A stretch of 64,000 bases of DNA from Cellulomonas flavigena DSM 20109 (GCF_000092865.1 NC_014151.1:3534001-3598000), one strand, 5' to 3'. Shown: positions 27,443-37,868, numbered from the stretch's first letter. The notes: generated by a model not told the origin, from the sequence alone. Numbers and translations are program-made.

Positions 27443-27686
27443 CCGGTTCGACGTCTCGCGCGCTAGCAACGGTCGGAGGCCGATGACCGGACCGCTGTCT
27501 CGCGCCCGAGGGGATGAGGCGACGGGGCTGGATCGACGTCTCGCGCCCAGGGGGGAGGGGAGGGAGGGGAGGGAGGGAGGGGAGGGAGGGAGCGGGAGCG
27601 AGGGAGGGAGGGAGCGGGAGGGGGGAGGGGAGGGGCGGGAGGGGGGAGGGAGGGGCGGGCGCCCGTGACGGGATCGCTCTCCCGGG
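27443..27686 (-). repeat. Cluster of family 2 repeat units in gene-free gap
   Basis: The gap 27417-27745 has no gene. It contains four minus-oriented units of CGCGAGA-xxx-CGATCCGG type at 27443-27460, 27487-27504, 27528-27545 and 27669-27686, plus a partial one (AGCGATCCCG) at 27725-27734. The purine tract sits between the third and fourth. Confidence 0.6.
27550..27660 (+). repeat. Purine-only GGGA/GGGAGG low-complexity tract
   Basis: About 110 bp made almost only of G and A on the plus strand (GGGAGG, GGGGAGGGG, GGGAGCGG variants), with a few C. Runs of three or more G occur over twenty times, so G-quadruplex or triplex formation is likely. It lies upstream of gntK and downstream of the YtxH gene. 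Confidence 0.85.
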
Positions 27687-27745
27687 GGTTCAGGGGGCGA
27701 GAGAGGAGTCCAGCAGGGGTGGGACAGCGATCCCGTCGGGGTGGG

Positions 27746-28066
27746 TCAGGGGTGGGAGGTGCCCGGGTTCGCGTCGTCGGCGTCGACGAGGGGGCCGTCG
27801 GCCGGCTCCCACGTCGCGTCGTCGTCGCTCGACTTCCCGAACGTCGCCTTCGCGGTCTGCACGGCCTTGTCCTTCAGCGCGACGCCCTGCGTCTTCGCGA
27901 AGTCCGTGGCGGCCTTCTCGGCGTCGTGCACGTACCCCTGCACGCGCGGGTCCTGCCACGTCTCCGACGCCCAGGACGTGATCTTCTCGAACTGCTGCCG
28001 GCCGGCGCGGGTGCCCAGCAGGTACCCGACCCCGGCCCCGGCGACGAACGCGAGCTTGCCCTTCAT
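27746..28066 (-). CDS. YtxH-like membrane-tethered protein
   Basis: A 106-aa protein with a very strong ribosome site (AAGGAGGAC) before the ATG. An N-terminal glycine-rich helix (KLAFVAGAGVGYLLGTRAG) is typical of YtxH/general-stress proteins, followed by the basic RAGRQQFEKI motif and an amphipathic helical body (TWQDPRVQGYVHDAEKAATD). The C-terminal 30 residues are acidic and disordered. The family has no defined biochemical role; association with cell-envelope stress is family knowledge from Bacillus. It stands alone between two gaps and is probably monocistronic. Confidence 0.8.
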   Translation of the reverse strand: MKGKLAFVAGAGVGYLLGTRAGRQQFEKITSWASETWQDPRVQGYVHDAEKAATDFAKTQGVALKDKAVQTAKATFGKSSDDDATWEPADGPLVDADDANPGTSHP

Positions 28067-28254
28067 GGGTGTCCTCCTTCGCGCCGGCCGTGCGGGCCGG
28101 CGGTCGTCTGGTGGTGCGAGGGCGGGCGACGGGGGGTGGGACGACGTGCGCGGTCCCACCTGGCCACGTCGCCGGAGTCACCGAGCGTAGGCGCGGCCGG
28201 GCGCCGTCGCGCGGCGAACTGGCGTGGACGGCTCGACGCGCGGTCGCGGTCGGG

Positions 28255-28593
28255 TCAGAACCACCCTTCCCACGGCAGCCCGGCGAGCCAGCCGCGGGCG
28301 TCGAGCCGGACCGCGACGTCCGCGCGTGCCTCGCGGAGCAGGTCGAGCACCTCGGCCCGCATCGTGGGGTCGAGGTGCAGCAGGCCGACGACGACGCCCG
28401 CGGCGGCTGCCACCGCGAGCAGCGCCAGCGCGAGGTCGCGCAGCACGTACCGGCGCCGCCGGCCGGCGTGCCGCACCGGGCGCGACGTGCGCGCGTGGCG
28501 CGTGTGGTGCGGAGGGCGCACCCACTCCGGGTTCCGCGCGTGGTGCGCGGCCCCGACCGAGAACCCTGATGGACGATCGACGATGGTCGCCAT
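28255..28593 (-). CDS. Small single-pass membrane protein, unknown
   Basis: A 112-aa protein with no recognised family. Residues about 1-55 are basic and His/Arg-rich (HHTRHARTSRPVRHAGRRRR). One hydrophobic helix (LALALLAVAAAAGVVVGLL) follows, then an outer or lumenal tail with a possible amphipathic helix (TMRAEVLDLLREARADVAV) ending in WEGWF. Orientation with the basic side inside is expected. The start ATG 28593 has no clear ribosome site; an upstream in-frame ATG at 28629 is possible but would add residues encoded in what looks like leader DNA. It could be a small regulatory or scaffold protein; no neighbour suggests a job. Confidence 0.6.
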   Translation of the reverse strand: MATIVDRPSGFSVGAAHHARNPEWVRPPHHTRHARTSRPVRHAGRRRRYVLRDLALALLAVAAAAGVVVGLLHLDPTMRAEVLDLLREARADVAVRLDARGWLAGLPWEGWF

Positions 28594-28720
28594 CCAGGCA
28601 ACATAGACAAACCGCCCCGGTCTGCACATCCACCGTTCGTGTGGTCATGGTCAAGGGAGCACCATGCAGTCACGGCAGATGTCCGCGATGCGGGACGGAC
28701 GGGCTGTCCCGACCGGGGAC

Positions 28721-31093
<2,373 letters not shown>

Positions 31094-31190
31094 CGCGTCT
31101 CCTGTCGTGGCGGTCTGCGGTCAGCGTAGGGCGGGCCGCCGACACGGTGCTTCTCGCTTCCTGACCGCTGCGGGCGGCCGGACTCATCCC

Positions 31191-31219
31191 TTGAAGGTTC
31201 AACCTTTCCGGTGTACTCT
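31191..31219 (+). promoter_or_regulatory. Promoter of ring-cleavage dioxygenase gene
   Basis: -35 TTGAAG (31191-31196) and -10 TACTCT (31214-31219) with a 17-nt spacer, 37 nt before the ATG. The -35 lies in the small dyad TTGAAGGTTCAA. Confidence 0.6.
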
Positions 31220-31220
31220 C

Positions 31221-31238
31221 TAGTTGTTTCAACAACTA
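31221..31238. promoter_or_regulatory. MarR-type operator
   Basis: Perfect 8-bp inverted repeat TAGTTGTT-TC-AACAACTA directly after the -10, where bound repressor would block transcription. AT-rich dyads of this kind are typical of MarR/HxlR-family regulators of quinone- or catechol-responsive dioxygenases. No regulator gene lies next to it. Confidence 0.6.
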
Positions 31239-31255
31239 ATGGCTCGGAGGACGCC

Positions 31256-32182
31256 ATGACCACCCCCACGTCGACCGGCACCGACGGCCGCGTGCTGCAC
31301 GCGGACACGTCGATGGACGCCGTCACGCTGCACGTCGGCGACCTCGAGGGCATGAGCTCCTACTACGCGGACGCGATCGCCCTCGAGCCGCTCGAGGAGC
31401 GCAGTCGCGGGCGCCAGGTGCACCGCGTGCTCGGCCGCGGCACCACCCCCATGCTGCGGCTCGTGCACACCCCCGACCTGCCGGGCGTCGACCCGCGTCA
31501 GGCCGGCCTCTTCCACACGGCCTTCCTGTTCGACGACGCCGCGAGCCTGTCGGCCACCGTGCTGCGCGCCGCGCAGGACCGGCGCGGCCGCTTCGTCGGC
31601 TCGTCGGACCACCTCGTCTCCGAGGCGTTCTACTTCACCGACCCCGAGGGCAACGGCATCGAGCTCTACACCGACCGCGACCGCGACCTGTGGCTGCACC
31701 GCGGCGGCGAGCTCGTCATGGCCACCGAGTACCTCGACCCGAACGCCTACCTGCGCGAGCACCTCTCGCAGGCGGCCGTCGACGCCGGTCCCGCGCTCCC
31801 CGGGCGCGTCGGGCACGTCCACCTGCAGGTCGGCGACATCCCGACGGCCGCGGAGTTCTACCTCGACACCCTGGGCTTCGAGGCCACCGTGCGCGGCTAC
31901 CCCGGCGCGCTGTTCGCGTCGGCCGGCGGCTACCACCACCACGTCGCGATGAACACGTGGAACTCCGCCGGCGCCGGCCCGCGCGCGTCGACCCTCGGCC
32001 TGGGCGACGTCGCCGTCACCGTGCCCGGCCGCGACGACCTCGACGCGCTCGCGACCCGTCTGCGGGTGCGGCGTCTGCAGTTCGCCGACGACGGCCGCTC
32101 GGTCAGCCTGCGCGACCCGTGGGGCACCCAGGTGACGGTCTCGGTCCCCGGCACGACGACGGAGGACCTCCTCCTGCGCTAG
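31256..32182 (+). CDS. Glyoxalase/VOC ring-cleaving dioxygenase (CatE-like)
   Basis: A 308-aa protein with two glyoxalase/VOC modules in tandem (about 20-140 and 170-300), the architecture of extradiol dioxygenases and CatE/MhqO proteins. Metal ligands fit: His in VTLHVGDLEG, His in GLFHTAFLF, Glu in GNGIELYTD; the second module has HVHLQVGDI, YHHHVAMNTW and a more degenerate end. Members open the ring of catechols or hydroquinones and often protect against quinone stress. GGAGG lies 5 nt before the ATG (31256). The promoter and MarR-like dyad upstream suggest induction by an aromatic effector; the divergent UvrA-like gene may share that control. Confidence 0.88.
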   Translation: MTTPTSTGTDGRVLHADTSMDAVTLHVGDLEGMSSYYADAIALEPLEERSRGRQVHRVLGRGTTPMLRLVHTPDLPGVDPRQAGLFHTAFLFDDAASLSATVLRAAQDRRGRFVGSSDHLVSEAFYFTDPEGNGIELYTDRDRDLWLHRGGELVMATEYLDPNAYLREHLSQAAVDAGPALPGRVGHVHLQVGDIPTAAEFYLDTLGFEATVRGYPGALFASAGGYHHHVAMNTWNSAGAGPRASTLGLGDVAVTVPGRDDLDALATRLRVRRLQFADDGRSVSLRDPWGTQVTVSVPGTTTEDLLLR

Positions 32183-32292
32183 GGGCCCGCGTCCGCCCGG
32201 GTCGTTCGCGCGGCCAAACCCGGCCCCGGGCCGTACTCTCGTCGCGCCGGGAACGTCCGGATGCAGGAGCCGGGGCAGGCTGGAGGCGCAGG

Positions 32293-32622
32293 ATGGTCGT
32301 TCATGACGACGAGGTCACGGTCGAGGTCGCGGACGCGACCGTCACCGTGACCCTGCGGGGGGAGATCGACGCCACCCTGGCGGAACGCCTGTCCGACGTC
32401 GCGTCCCGGGCCGACCTCGCCGGGCGCCCCGTCGTGGTGGACCTCGCCGCGGTGCGGTTCATGGACTCCACGGCGATCGGCTTCCTGCTGCGGCTGCGCT
32501 CGGTCGCCGCCGGTCGGGTGCGCGTGGTGAACGCCGGCGCGTTCCCCCGCCACCTGCTCGCGGTCGCGGGCGTCGAGCGGCTCTTCGACGTGGTCGGGAC
32601 CGGAGCCACGACCGATGGGTGA
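32293..32622 (+). CDS. STAS-domain anti-sigma factor antagonist
   Basis: A 109-aa single-domain STAS protein of the SpoIIAA/RsbV type. The fold order is visible: EVADATVTVTLRGEIDATLA, VVVDLAAVRFMDSTAIGFL with the phosphorylatable Ser59 in DSTAIG, and the last helix. Such proteins bind and release an anti-sigma kinase according to phosphorylation. The ATG at 32293 follows GGAGG at correct spacing. It overlaps the next gene, a SpoIIE-type phosphatase, by 8 nt, so the pair is translationally coupled and the phosphatase is the likely dephosphorylating partner. No RsbW-like kinase or sigma factor gene lies in the window, so the rest of the switch is elsewhere. Confidence 0.85.
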   Translation: MVVHDDEVTVEVADATVTVTLRGEIDATLAERLSDVASRADLAGRPVVVDLAAVRFMDSTAIGFLLRLRSVAAGRVRVVNAGAFPRHLLAVAGVERLFDVVGTGATTDG

Positions 32623-33892
32623 CGGCGCCGACGTCGACCCCGTGCCGGGCGCCGAGGAGGTGGTGGGCTCCCTGCTCGAGGCGTCCCACCTCGCCGCCCC
32701 GCACGAGGTCCCCGCGCTGGTGGCCGACCACGCCCTGCGTCTCGGGGCGCAGGACCCGGTGCTCTACCTGGTGGACCTGGAGCAGAGCGTGCTGGTGCCC
32801 TTCACCGGGCCGGGCCAGGACGTCCCGCACGACGACCTGCCCATCGACGAGACGGTCGCGGGCCGAGCGTTCCGGAGGGTCGACGTCGAGACCCAGGAGA
32901 CCGGCGCGGGGCACGGGCTGCGCGTGTGGCTGCCGCTGCTGGACGGCACCGACCGGCTCGGGGTGCTCGGCGTGCTCGTGCCCGACCGCGCTGCGCTGAC
33001 CGCGCACGGCGGCCTGCTCGAGCTGCGCCTGCGCCGGCTCGCGGCCGCGGTCGCCGGCGTGGTCGTGAGCAGGAGGAGGTACGGGGACACCATCGTCGTC
33101 GCCCGCCGCCGGGCGACGATGAGCCTGGCCGGGGAGATCCAGTGGGCCTTGCTGCCGCCGCTGACGTTCGGGTCCCGCGACGTGGTCGTCGCCGCGGCGC
33201 TCGAGCCGGCCTACGAGGTCGCCGGGGACTCGGTCGACTACGCGGTCGACGAGGGCCGCACGTGCGTCGCCGCGTTCGACGCCATGGGGCACGGCCTGGC
33301 CAGCGCGCAGCTCGCCGGGCTCACGGTCGCCGCGTACCGCAACGCCCGCCGCGACGGCCGGACGCTGCTCGAGACGGCCCGCGAGATCGACGACACGGTG
33401 CTGTCGGTGCACGGCGGGCGGACGTTCGTGACCGGTGTCCTGGCGGAGCTGGACACCGACACCGGCGTGCTGCGGTGGGTCTGCGCCGGGCACCCCCGCC
33501 CGTTGCTGCTGCGCGACGGCCGGGTCGTCCGGCACCTCGACGACACCGTGGGCGTGCCCTTCGGGGTCGCGGACGACGAGGGGACGGGCGAGCGCGGGGT
33601 CGGCGCGGTCCGGCTGGAGCCGGGCGACCGCGTCGTGCTGTACAGCGACGGGATCACCGAGGCGCGCTCACCGAACGGCACGTTCTTCGGTCTCGACCGC
33701 CTGGTCGCCCTCCTGACCCGTACCGAGGGCGACCGCCTGCCGCCCTCGGAGACGGTCCGCCGTGTCGTGCGCGACCTGCTCGTGCACCAGCAGGGCCGAC
33801 TCCAGGACGACGCCACCCTGCTCGTCGTCGAGTGGCGCCGGGGTCACCACACGACGCTGCTGCCCGACCCGGCCCCACCGCGGACCCCCTGA
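32615..33892 (+). CDS. GAF-SpoIIE serine phosphatase
   Basis: A 425-aa soluble protein with an N-terminal GAF-like sensor (about 20-150, VPALVADHALRLGAQDPVLY) and a C-terminal PP2C/SpoIIE domain (about 190-410). Metal-binding aspartates lie in AAFDAMGHGLASAQLAG and VLYSDGITEARSPNG, and the last motif GRLQDDATLLVVEW is intact. The linker carries the helical signature MSLAGEIQWALLPP typical of RsbU-like phosphatases. It probably dephosphorylates the STAS protein encoded just upstream when the GAF domain senses its signal. The start ATG 32615 was kept because it gives the 8-nt overlap. Ligand of the GAF domain is unknown. Confidence 0.9.
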   Translation: MGDGADVDPVPGAEEVVGSLLEASHLAAPHEVPALVADHALRLGAQDPVLYLVDLEQSVLVPFTGPGQDVPHDDLPIDETVAGRAFRRVDVETQETGAGHGLRVWLPLLDGTDRLGVLGVLVPDRAALTAHGGLLELRLRRLAAAVAGVVVSRRRYGDTIVVARRRATMSLAGEIQWALLPPLTFGSRDVVVAAALEPAYEVAGDSVDYAVDEGRTCVAAFDAMGHGLASAQLAGLTVAAYRNARRDGRTLLETAREIDDTVLSVHGGRTFVTGVLAELDTDTGVLRWVCAGHPRPLLLRDGRVVRHLDDTVGVPFGVADDEGTGERGVGAVRLEPGDRVVLYSDGITEARSPNGTFFGLDRLVALLTRTEGDRLPPSETVRRVVRDLLVHQQGRLQDDATLLVVEWRRGHHTTLLPDPAPPRTP

Positions 33893-33910
33893 CGGCGGAC
33901 CGCGCGCGGC

Positions 33911-34897
33911 TCAGGCCGCCGCCGGCTCCTGCGGGCCGCCCCTCGCCAGCCGGCGCGCCAGCACGGCGGTGACGACGATCTGCAGCTGGTGGAACGCGAT
34001 GACCGGCAGCGCGACGCTCGCCGCCAGCGCGGGCGCGAAGAGCACGGCCGCCATCGGCAGGCCGGTCGCAGCCGACTTCTTCGACCCGCACATGAGGAGC
34101 GCGACCCGGTCGGGGCGGTCGAGCCCCAGCGCCCCGGAGGCGTGCCACGTCACCAGGAGCATGATCCCCAGCATCACCGCGCACACCACGAGCAGCAGCA
34201 GCAGCGCGCCCACCGTCAGGTCGTCCCAGGCGCCGGCCGACTGCGCCTCGCTGACCGACGTGAACACCACCAGCAGGATCGTCGCGCGGTCCGTGACGCG
34301 CGTCAGGCTCCCGTGCCGCCGCAGCCACGCCCCCACCCACGGCTGCACGCACTGCCCCACCACGAACGGCAGCAGCAGCTGCAGCAGGATCCCGCCCACC
34401 GCGCCGCCGTCGAGCCCCGCGCCCGTCGCCCCCAGCAGCACCGCCACCAGCAGCGGCGTCAGCAGGACGCCGAGGACGTTCGAGATCGTCGCACCCGTGA
34501 TCGCCCCGGCGACGTTGCCGCGCGCCAGGGACGTCATGACGACCGACGACTGGACGGTCGACGGCAGCACCGACAGGTAGAGCAGCCCGCGGCGCAGGTC
34601 GGGGGCGAGCACCGCGTCGGGCAGCAGCTGGACGGCCAGGCCCAGCAGCGGGAACAGCACGTACGTCGCGCCGAGCATCGACCCCTGCAGGCGGAAGCGC
34701 CGCAGGCCGTCGACGACCTCGCGCGTCGGCATGCGGGCGCCGTAGAGCAGGAACAGCACGACGATCGCGACCGTGCGGACGACGTCGAGACCCGCCGCGA
34801 CGCCGTCCGGCACCGGCACCAGCAGGGCGAGCACGAGGACGCCGAGGATCATCGCCGTCAGCGGGTCGAGCCACCGCCGCCAGGCGGGGGTCCTCAT
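33911..34897 (-). CDS. SBF-like (bile acid:sodium symporter family) transporter
   Basis: A 328-aa membrane protein with about ten hydrophobic helices of the SBF-like group (PF13593 type, YfeH-like). Landmarks are LLYGARMPTREVVDGLRRF after helix 2, LSVLPSTVQSSVVMTSLARGN with the unwound-helix signature, and MCGSKKSAATGLPMAAVLF near the end, which matches the core cation-binding crossover. Despite the family name, bacterial members transport diverse organic anions and the substrate here is unknown. It converges with the SpoIIE gene (18-nt gap) and starts upstream of a structured gap that separates it from the broken hydrolase gene. Confidence 0.88.
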   Translation of the reverse strand: MRTPAWRRWLDPLTAMILGVLVLALLVPVPDGVAAGLDVVRTVAIVVLFLLYGARMPTREVVDGLRRFRLQGSMLGATYVLFPLLGLAVQLLPDAVLAPDLRRGLLYLSVLPSTVQSSVVMTSLARGNVAGAITGATISNVLGVLLTPLLVAVLLGATGAGLDGGAVGGILLQLLLPFVVGQCVQPWVGAWLRRHGSLTRVTDRATILLVVFTSVSEAQSAGAWDDLTVGALLLLLVVCAVMLGIMLLVTWHASGALGLDRPDRVALLMCGSKKSAATGLPMAAVLFAPALAASVALPVIAFHQLQIVVTAVLARRLARGGPQEPAAA

Positions 34898-34923
34898 GCG
34901 GTGCAGCCCGGGGTGGGGCGGGG

Positions 34924-34997
34924 CGGTGTCACGCGGCCATCCTCGCCCACGTCGTGCGTCAGGCGTGCGTCGCCACGAGGTGGCGTGCGTGACACCG
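34924..34997. repeat. Spaced inverted repeat between transporter and hydrolase
   Basis: Arms CGGTGTCACGC (34924-34934) and GCGTGACACCG (34987-34997) pair over 11 bp and enclose a small GCCAC/GTGGC hairpin and repeats of CGTGCGTC. It lies between the stop of the hydrolase pseudogene and the start of the SBF-like gene. Confidence 0.6.
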
Positions 34998-35003
34998 CGC
35001 CCG

Positions 35004-35828
35004 TCAGCCCGCCGGGTCCGGCGCGGTCCGCACGTGCGCGAGCGCCCACGTCAGCGCGTGGTCCGCGACGGCCTCCCAGCCCGGAGCGGCGCACGTCCAG
35101 TGGTCGCGGTCCGGGAACTCGTGGAAGTCCGTCAACGCCGGGGACGCCCCCCAGCGCCTCGCGTTCGCGCGGTTCACGCTCGCCGGCATGATGTGGTCCT
35201 TCCCGCCGGCGACGAACAGCAGCGGGGCACGGTCCGACGTGTAGTCGACCCACGTCTCCTGGTGACCCGGCGTGACGTTCGCCAGCAGTCCGTACGCCCA
35301 GATCCACGCTCCCGGCGCCGGGATCGCCTACCGCTCCCAGACCGCCAGGGACTCCTCCTCGCTCACGGTGTTGGTGAACGCGTAGTGGAACTCCTCGGGC
35401 GTGAACCCGACGGCGCGGTGGCGGGTGGCGGGGCTGCGCAGCGCCGGGAACAGCGAGCGCGCCTGGGACAACGGCGTGACGCGCACGCCCTCGGTGGGCG
35501 CCGAGTCGACGGCGACGCCCGCCGCGCCCAGGCCGCGCGCGAGCAGCAGCTGCGTGAGCGTCCCGCCGAACGAGTGCCCGATGATCACCGGCGGCGCGTC
35601 CAGCGCCTGGACGACCGCCGCGAGGTGGTCGACGGTCCGGGGCACGGTGAGCCGGGCGATGACGTCCGGGTCCTCCCGCAGCGCCTCGACCTCGATCTCG
35701 AACCCGGGGTACCCGGGCGTCAGCACCCGCAGCCCCTTGCTCTCGTAGTACGGGACCCAGTGCTCCCAGCTGCGCGGGGTCATCCACAGGCCGTGCACGA
35801 GCACGACGGTGTCGGGGCTGGTCGTCAT
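35004..35828 (-). pseudogene. Alpha/beta hydrolase interrupted by one in-frame amber codon
   Basis: The complete frame would encode 274 residues of a small alpha/beta hydrolase: VVLVHGLWMTPRSWEHW, the nucleophile elbow IIGHSFGGTLTQ, the acid strand PLLFVAGGKDHIMPAS, and a late His in DRDHW. Codon 167 is TAG (35330-35328). It falls in ...SLAVWER-TAG-AIPAPG..., where relatives I recall have Tyr (YERY-x-IP), so a single TAC or TAT to TAG change explains it. Reading continues in the same frame for 107 more residues to a natural stop. The first part alone lacks the catalytic Asp and His. The ATG at 35828 opens with MTTSPDTVVLVHG. Recent null mutation, readthrough or an assembly error are all possible. 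Confidence 0.8.
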
Positions 35829-36086
35829 GGCGCGTTCCTCTCCGGCGTCGGTGTCACGAGGCGGTGCGAGGTGCGGCGGCCCGAGCAGGCCGCGCGGCGC
35901 GCGACGGGCGGTGGGCCGGGTGCGTGCCGTGCGACGAATGTCCTCCGGGAGGTGACTCGTGTCCAGAGTGCCGCCCCGGACACGACCGCGACCGGTCCGG
36001 CGGACGCGCCGCCACCCACCCCCGTCGAGCGCCTAACCTGGCGGCACCCGAGAAAGGACGCGGGCGGCACCGGCCTCCCCACCCCC

Positions 36087-37133
36087 ATGACGAAGACCCT
36101 GCTGGCCGTCGACGGCAACTCCCTCATCCACCGCTCGTTCCACGCGCTCGCGGGCTCGCAGCTGCGCACGCGCGACGGGCGGCCCACGTGGGCGGTCAAG
36201 GGCGCGCTCGCGCAGGTGCTGGGCGCCGTGGACCGGGTCGGTGCCGACGCCGTGGTCGTCGGGTTCGACGACGCCGCCGGCAACGTCCGCCGGGACGCGC
36301 ACCCGCACTACAAGGCGCACCGCGCCGAGAAGCCGGGTGACCTGGTGACACAGCTCGCGCTCGCGGTCGACGTGTTCTGGTCGGCGGGCCTGCACGTCGT
36401 CATCCCCGACGGGCTGGAGGCCGACGACGTGCTCGCGTCGGCCGCGTCGGCGGCGACGGCCGCCGGGTGGCACACGGTGGTGTGCACGTCCGATCGGGAC
36501 GCGTTCGCGCTGGTCGACGAGACGACGTCGGCGTTGCGGATCATCAACGGCGGCGTCGAGGCCTCCCCCGTGCTGACGCCTGAGCGGCTGCGGATCCTCA
36601 CCGGCATCGACCCGTGGCAGTACCGGCAGTACGCGGCGATGCGCGGGGACGCGTCGGACAACCTCACGGGCATCCGCGGTGTCGGGCCGAAGACGGCGGT
36701 CGCGTTGCTGAACGCGTTCGGGTCGGTCGATGCGGCGTTCGCGGACGTCGACACCAACGGCGGTGCGCGGGTCGCCGAGGTCGTCGGCACGGCGTGCGTG
36801 CGCAAGCTCGCGGACCCCGAGGGTCGGGCACGGTTCTGGGAGAACGTCGAGCTCATGACGATGCGCACGGACCTCGACCTCGAGATGGACCTCACCGCCG
36901 CGTCGGGCCCGGGCCTGCTGCCCGTCGACCCGCAGGCGCTGCAGGACGCCTTGGCCGACGTCGAGTTCGGCTCGCTGCAGATGCTCGCGGCGCGGCTGCT
37001 GACGTCGACCCCGGTGGGCGCGGGGGGCGACGCGCGGGCGACCCCGGTGGCGCCGTGGGACGAGCCGTCGGCCGCCGCGACGGTGGCCGCGGCGCCCGCC
37101 GAGCCCCCGGTCGACGAGCTCACGCTCTTCTGA
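36087..37133 (+). CDS. 5'-3' exonuclease (FEN-like)
   Basis: A 348-aa stand-alone 5' nuclease resembling the N-terminal domain of DNA polymerase I. Metal-binding acidic clusters are LLAVDGNSLIHRSF, VVVGFDDAAGN, IPDGLEADDVLASAA and VVCTSDRDAFALV. The helix-hairpin-helix DNA-binding part contains GDASDNLTGIRGVGPKTAV. The C-terminal 60 residues are Ala/Pro-rich and disordered. The ATG at 36087 starts just before the first motif; the long upstream frame is a high-GC artefact. It probably removes flaps or RNA primers as an auxiliary to Pol I. It is monocistronic, facing the GNAT gene. Confidence 0.92.
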   Translation: MTKTLLAVDGNSLIHRSFHALAGSQLRTRDGRPTWAVKGALAQVLGAVDRVGADAVVVGFDDAAGNVRRDAHPHYKAHRAEKPGDLVTQLALAVDVFWSAGLHVVIPDGLEADDVLASAASAATAAGWHTVVCTSDRDAFALVDETTSALRIINGGVEASPVLTPERLRILTGIDPWQYRQYAAMRGDASDNLTGIRGVGPKTAVALLNAFGSVDAAFADVDTNGGARVAEVVGTACVRKLADPEGRARFWENVELMTMRTDLDLEMDLTAASGPGLLPVDPQALQDALADVEFGSLQMLAARLLTSTPVGAGGDARATPVAPWDEPSAAATVAAAPAEPPVDELTLF

Positions 37134-37167
37134 CCCGCTCGTCCTCCGCATCCCGAGACACCCCGGC

Positions 37168-37189
37168 CGCGACACCGGGCTCACGTGGC
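37168..37189 (+). repeat. Intergenic repeat unit, family 3 (single copy)
   Basis: 22-bp unit ending in CCGGGCTCACGTGGC that differs at one position from the stem arm at 48257-48278 (read on the minus strand). It lies in the 66-nt convergent gap between the exonuclease and GNAT genes. Confidence 0.55.
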
Positions 37190-37199
37190 GCGTGGCACG

Positions 37200-37754
37200 T
37201 CATGGGCGCAGCCGGCCCGGTCTCGCCGGCGGCTCGTCCCAGCGGTCGGACAGCGACCCGTCGGGCTCCGTGAGGTCGCGGCGCATCTCGACGTTGGGGA
37301 CCACGACACCGCGGACGGTGTTGTCCTGACGGTCGACGGTGACCACCCAGCCGAGCCGCTCGAACACCGGGCGGGCCCGCCGCGACGCGTACGTGCGCAG
37401 CCCCGTGAGGCCGCGGGCGCGGGCCTCGGCCTCGACAGCCGTCAGCAGCGCCCGCGCGACACCCCTGCCCCCGGCGACGGGGTGGACGAAGAGCATGTCG
37501 ACGAGCCCTTCCGGCAGCAGGTCGGCGAACCCGACGAGCGCCCCGTCGACCTCGGCGACGACCGCCCAGGCGGCCCGGCGCCGCGCGTCCCAGGCCGCGA
37601 GGTCGACGTCGTCCGGCCCCAGCCACGCGGCGACCTGCTCGGGGGTGTAGACCTCGGCCGCGCTGACGCCGATCGCTCGCCGGCACGTCGCGAGCGTCGC
37701 GGACGCGTCGTCGGGACTGCGGTACGGGCGCAGGACCGGTGCGGCCGTCGTCAC
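37200..37754 (-). CDS. GNAT family N-acetyltransferase
   Basis: A 184-aa soluble acyl-CoA-dependent transferase. The core GNAT fold shows ADLLPEGLVDMLFVHPVAGG with the acetyl-CoA pyrophosphate loop GGRGVARALLTAVEAEARARG (motif A, Q/RxxGxA-like) and the late VFERLGWVVTVD. The GTG at 37754 gives the compact start VTTAAPVLRPYRSPDD; upstream frame is unlikely to be used. The C-terminus beyond motif B (about 150 on) is polar and short. Acceptor substrate unknown; amino acids, peptides or antibiotics are all common. It is divergent from the secreted repeat-peptide gene across 114 nt. Confidence 0.82.
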   Translation of the reverse strand: MTTAAPVLRPYRSPDDASATLATCRRAIGVSAAEVYTPEQVAAWLGPDDVDLAAWDARRRAAWAVVAEVDGALVGFADLLPEGLVDMLFVHPVAGGRGVARALLTAVEAEARARGLTGLRTYASRRARPVFERLGWVVTVDRQDNTVRGVVVPNVEMRRDLTEPDGSLSDRWDEPPARPGRLRP

Positions 37755-37868
37755 ACGCCCCACGCTACTGCCCGTCGGCGCACGAGCCGTTGACACGATG
37801 CGTTTCGCGCTGGGTGACTCGGCTTCGTCCCGGCCACCGACGGCCGGGGGACCCTCAGGAGGAGACTC

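Noticed and set aside
27417..27745. Possible gene reading through the GA tract
   Set aside because: Any frame becomes Gly/Arg/Glu low complexity with no start context.
34773..36086. N-terminal extension of the exonuclease
   Set aside because: Overlaps the hydrolase pseudogene antisense and lacks any domain; the family motif starts right after ATG 36087.
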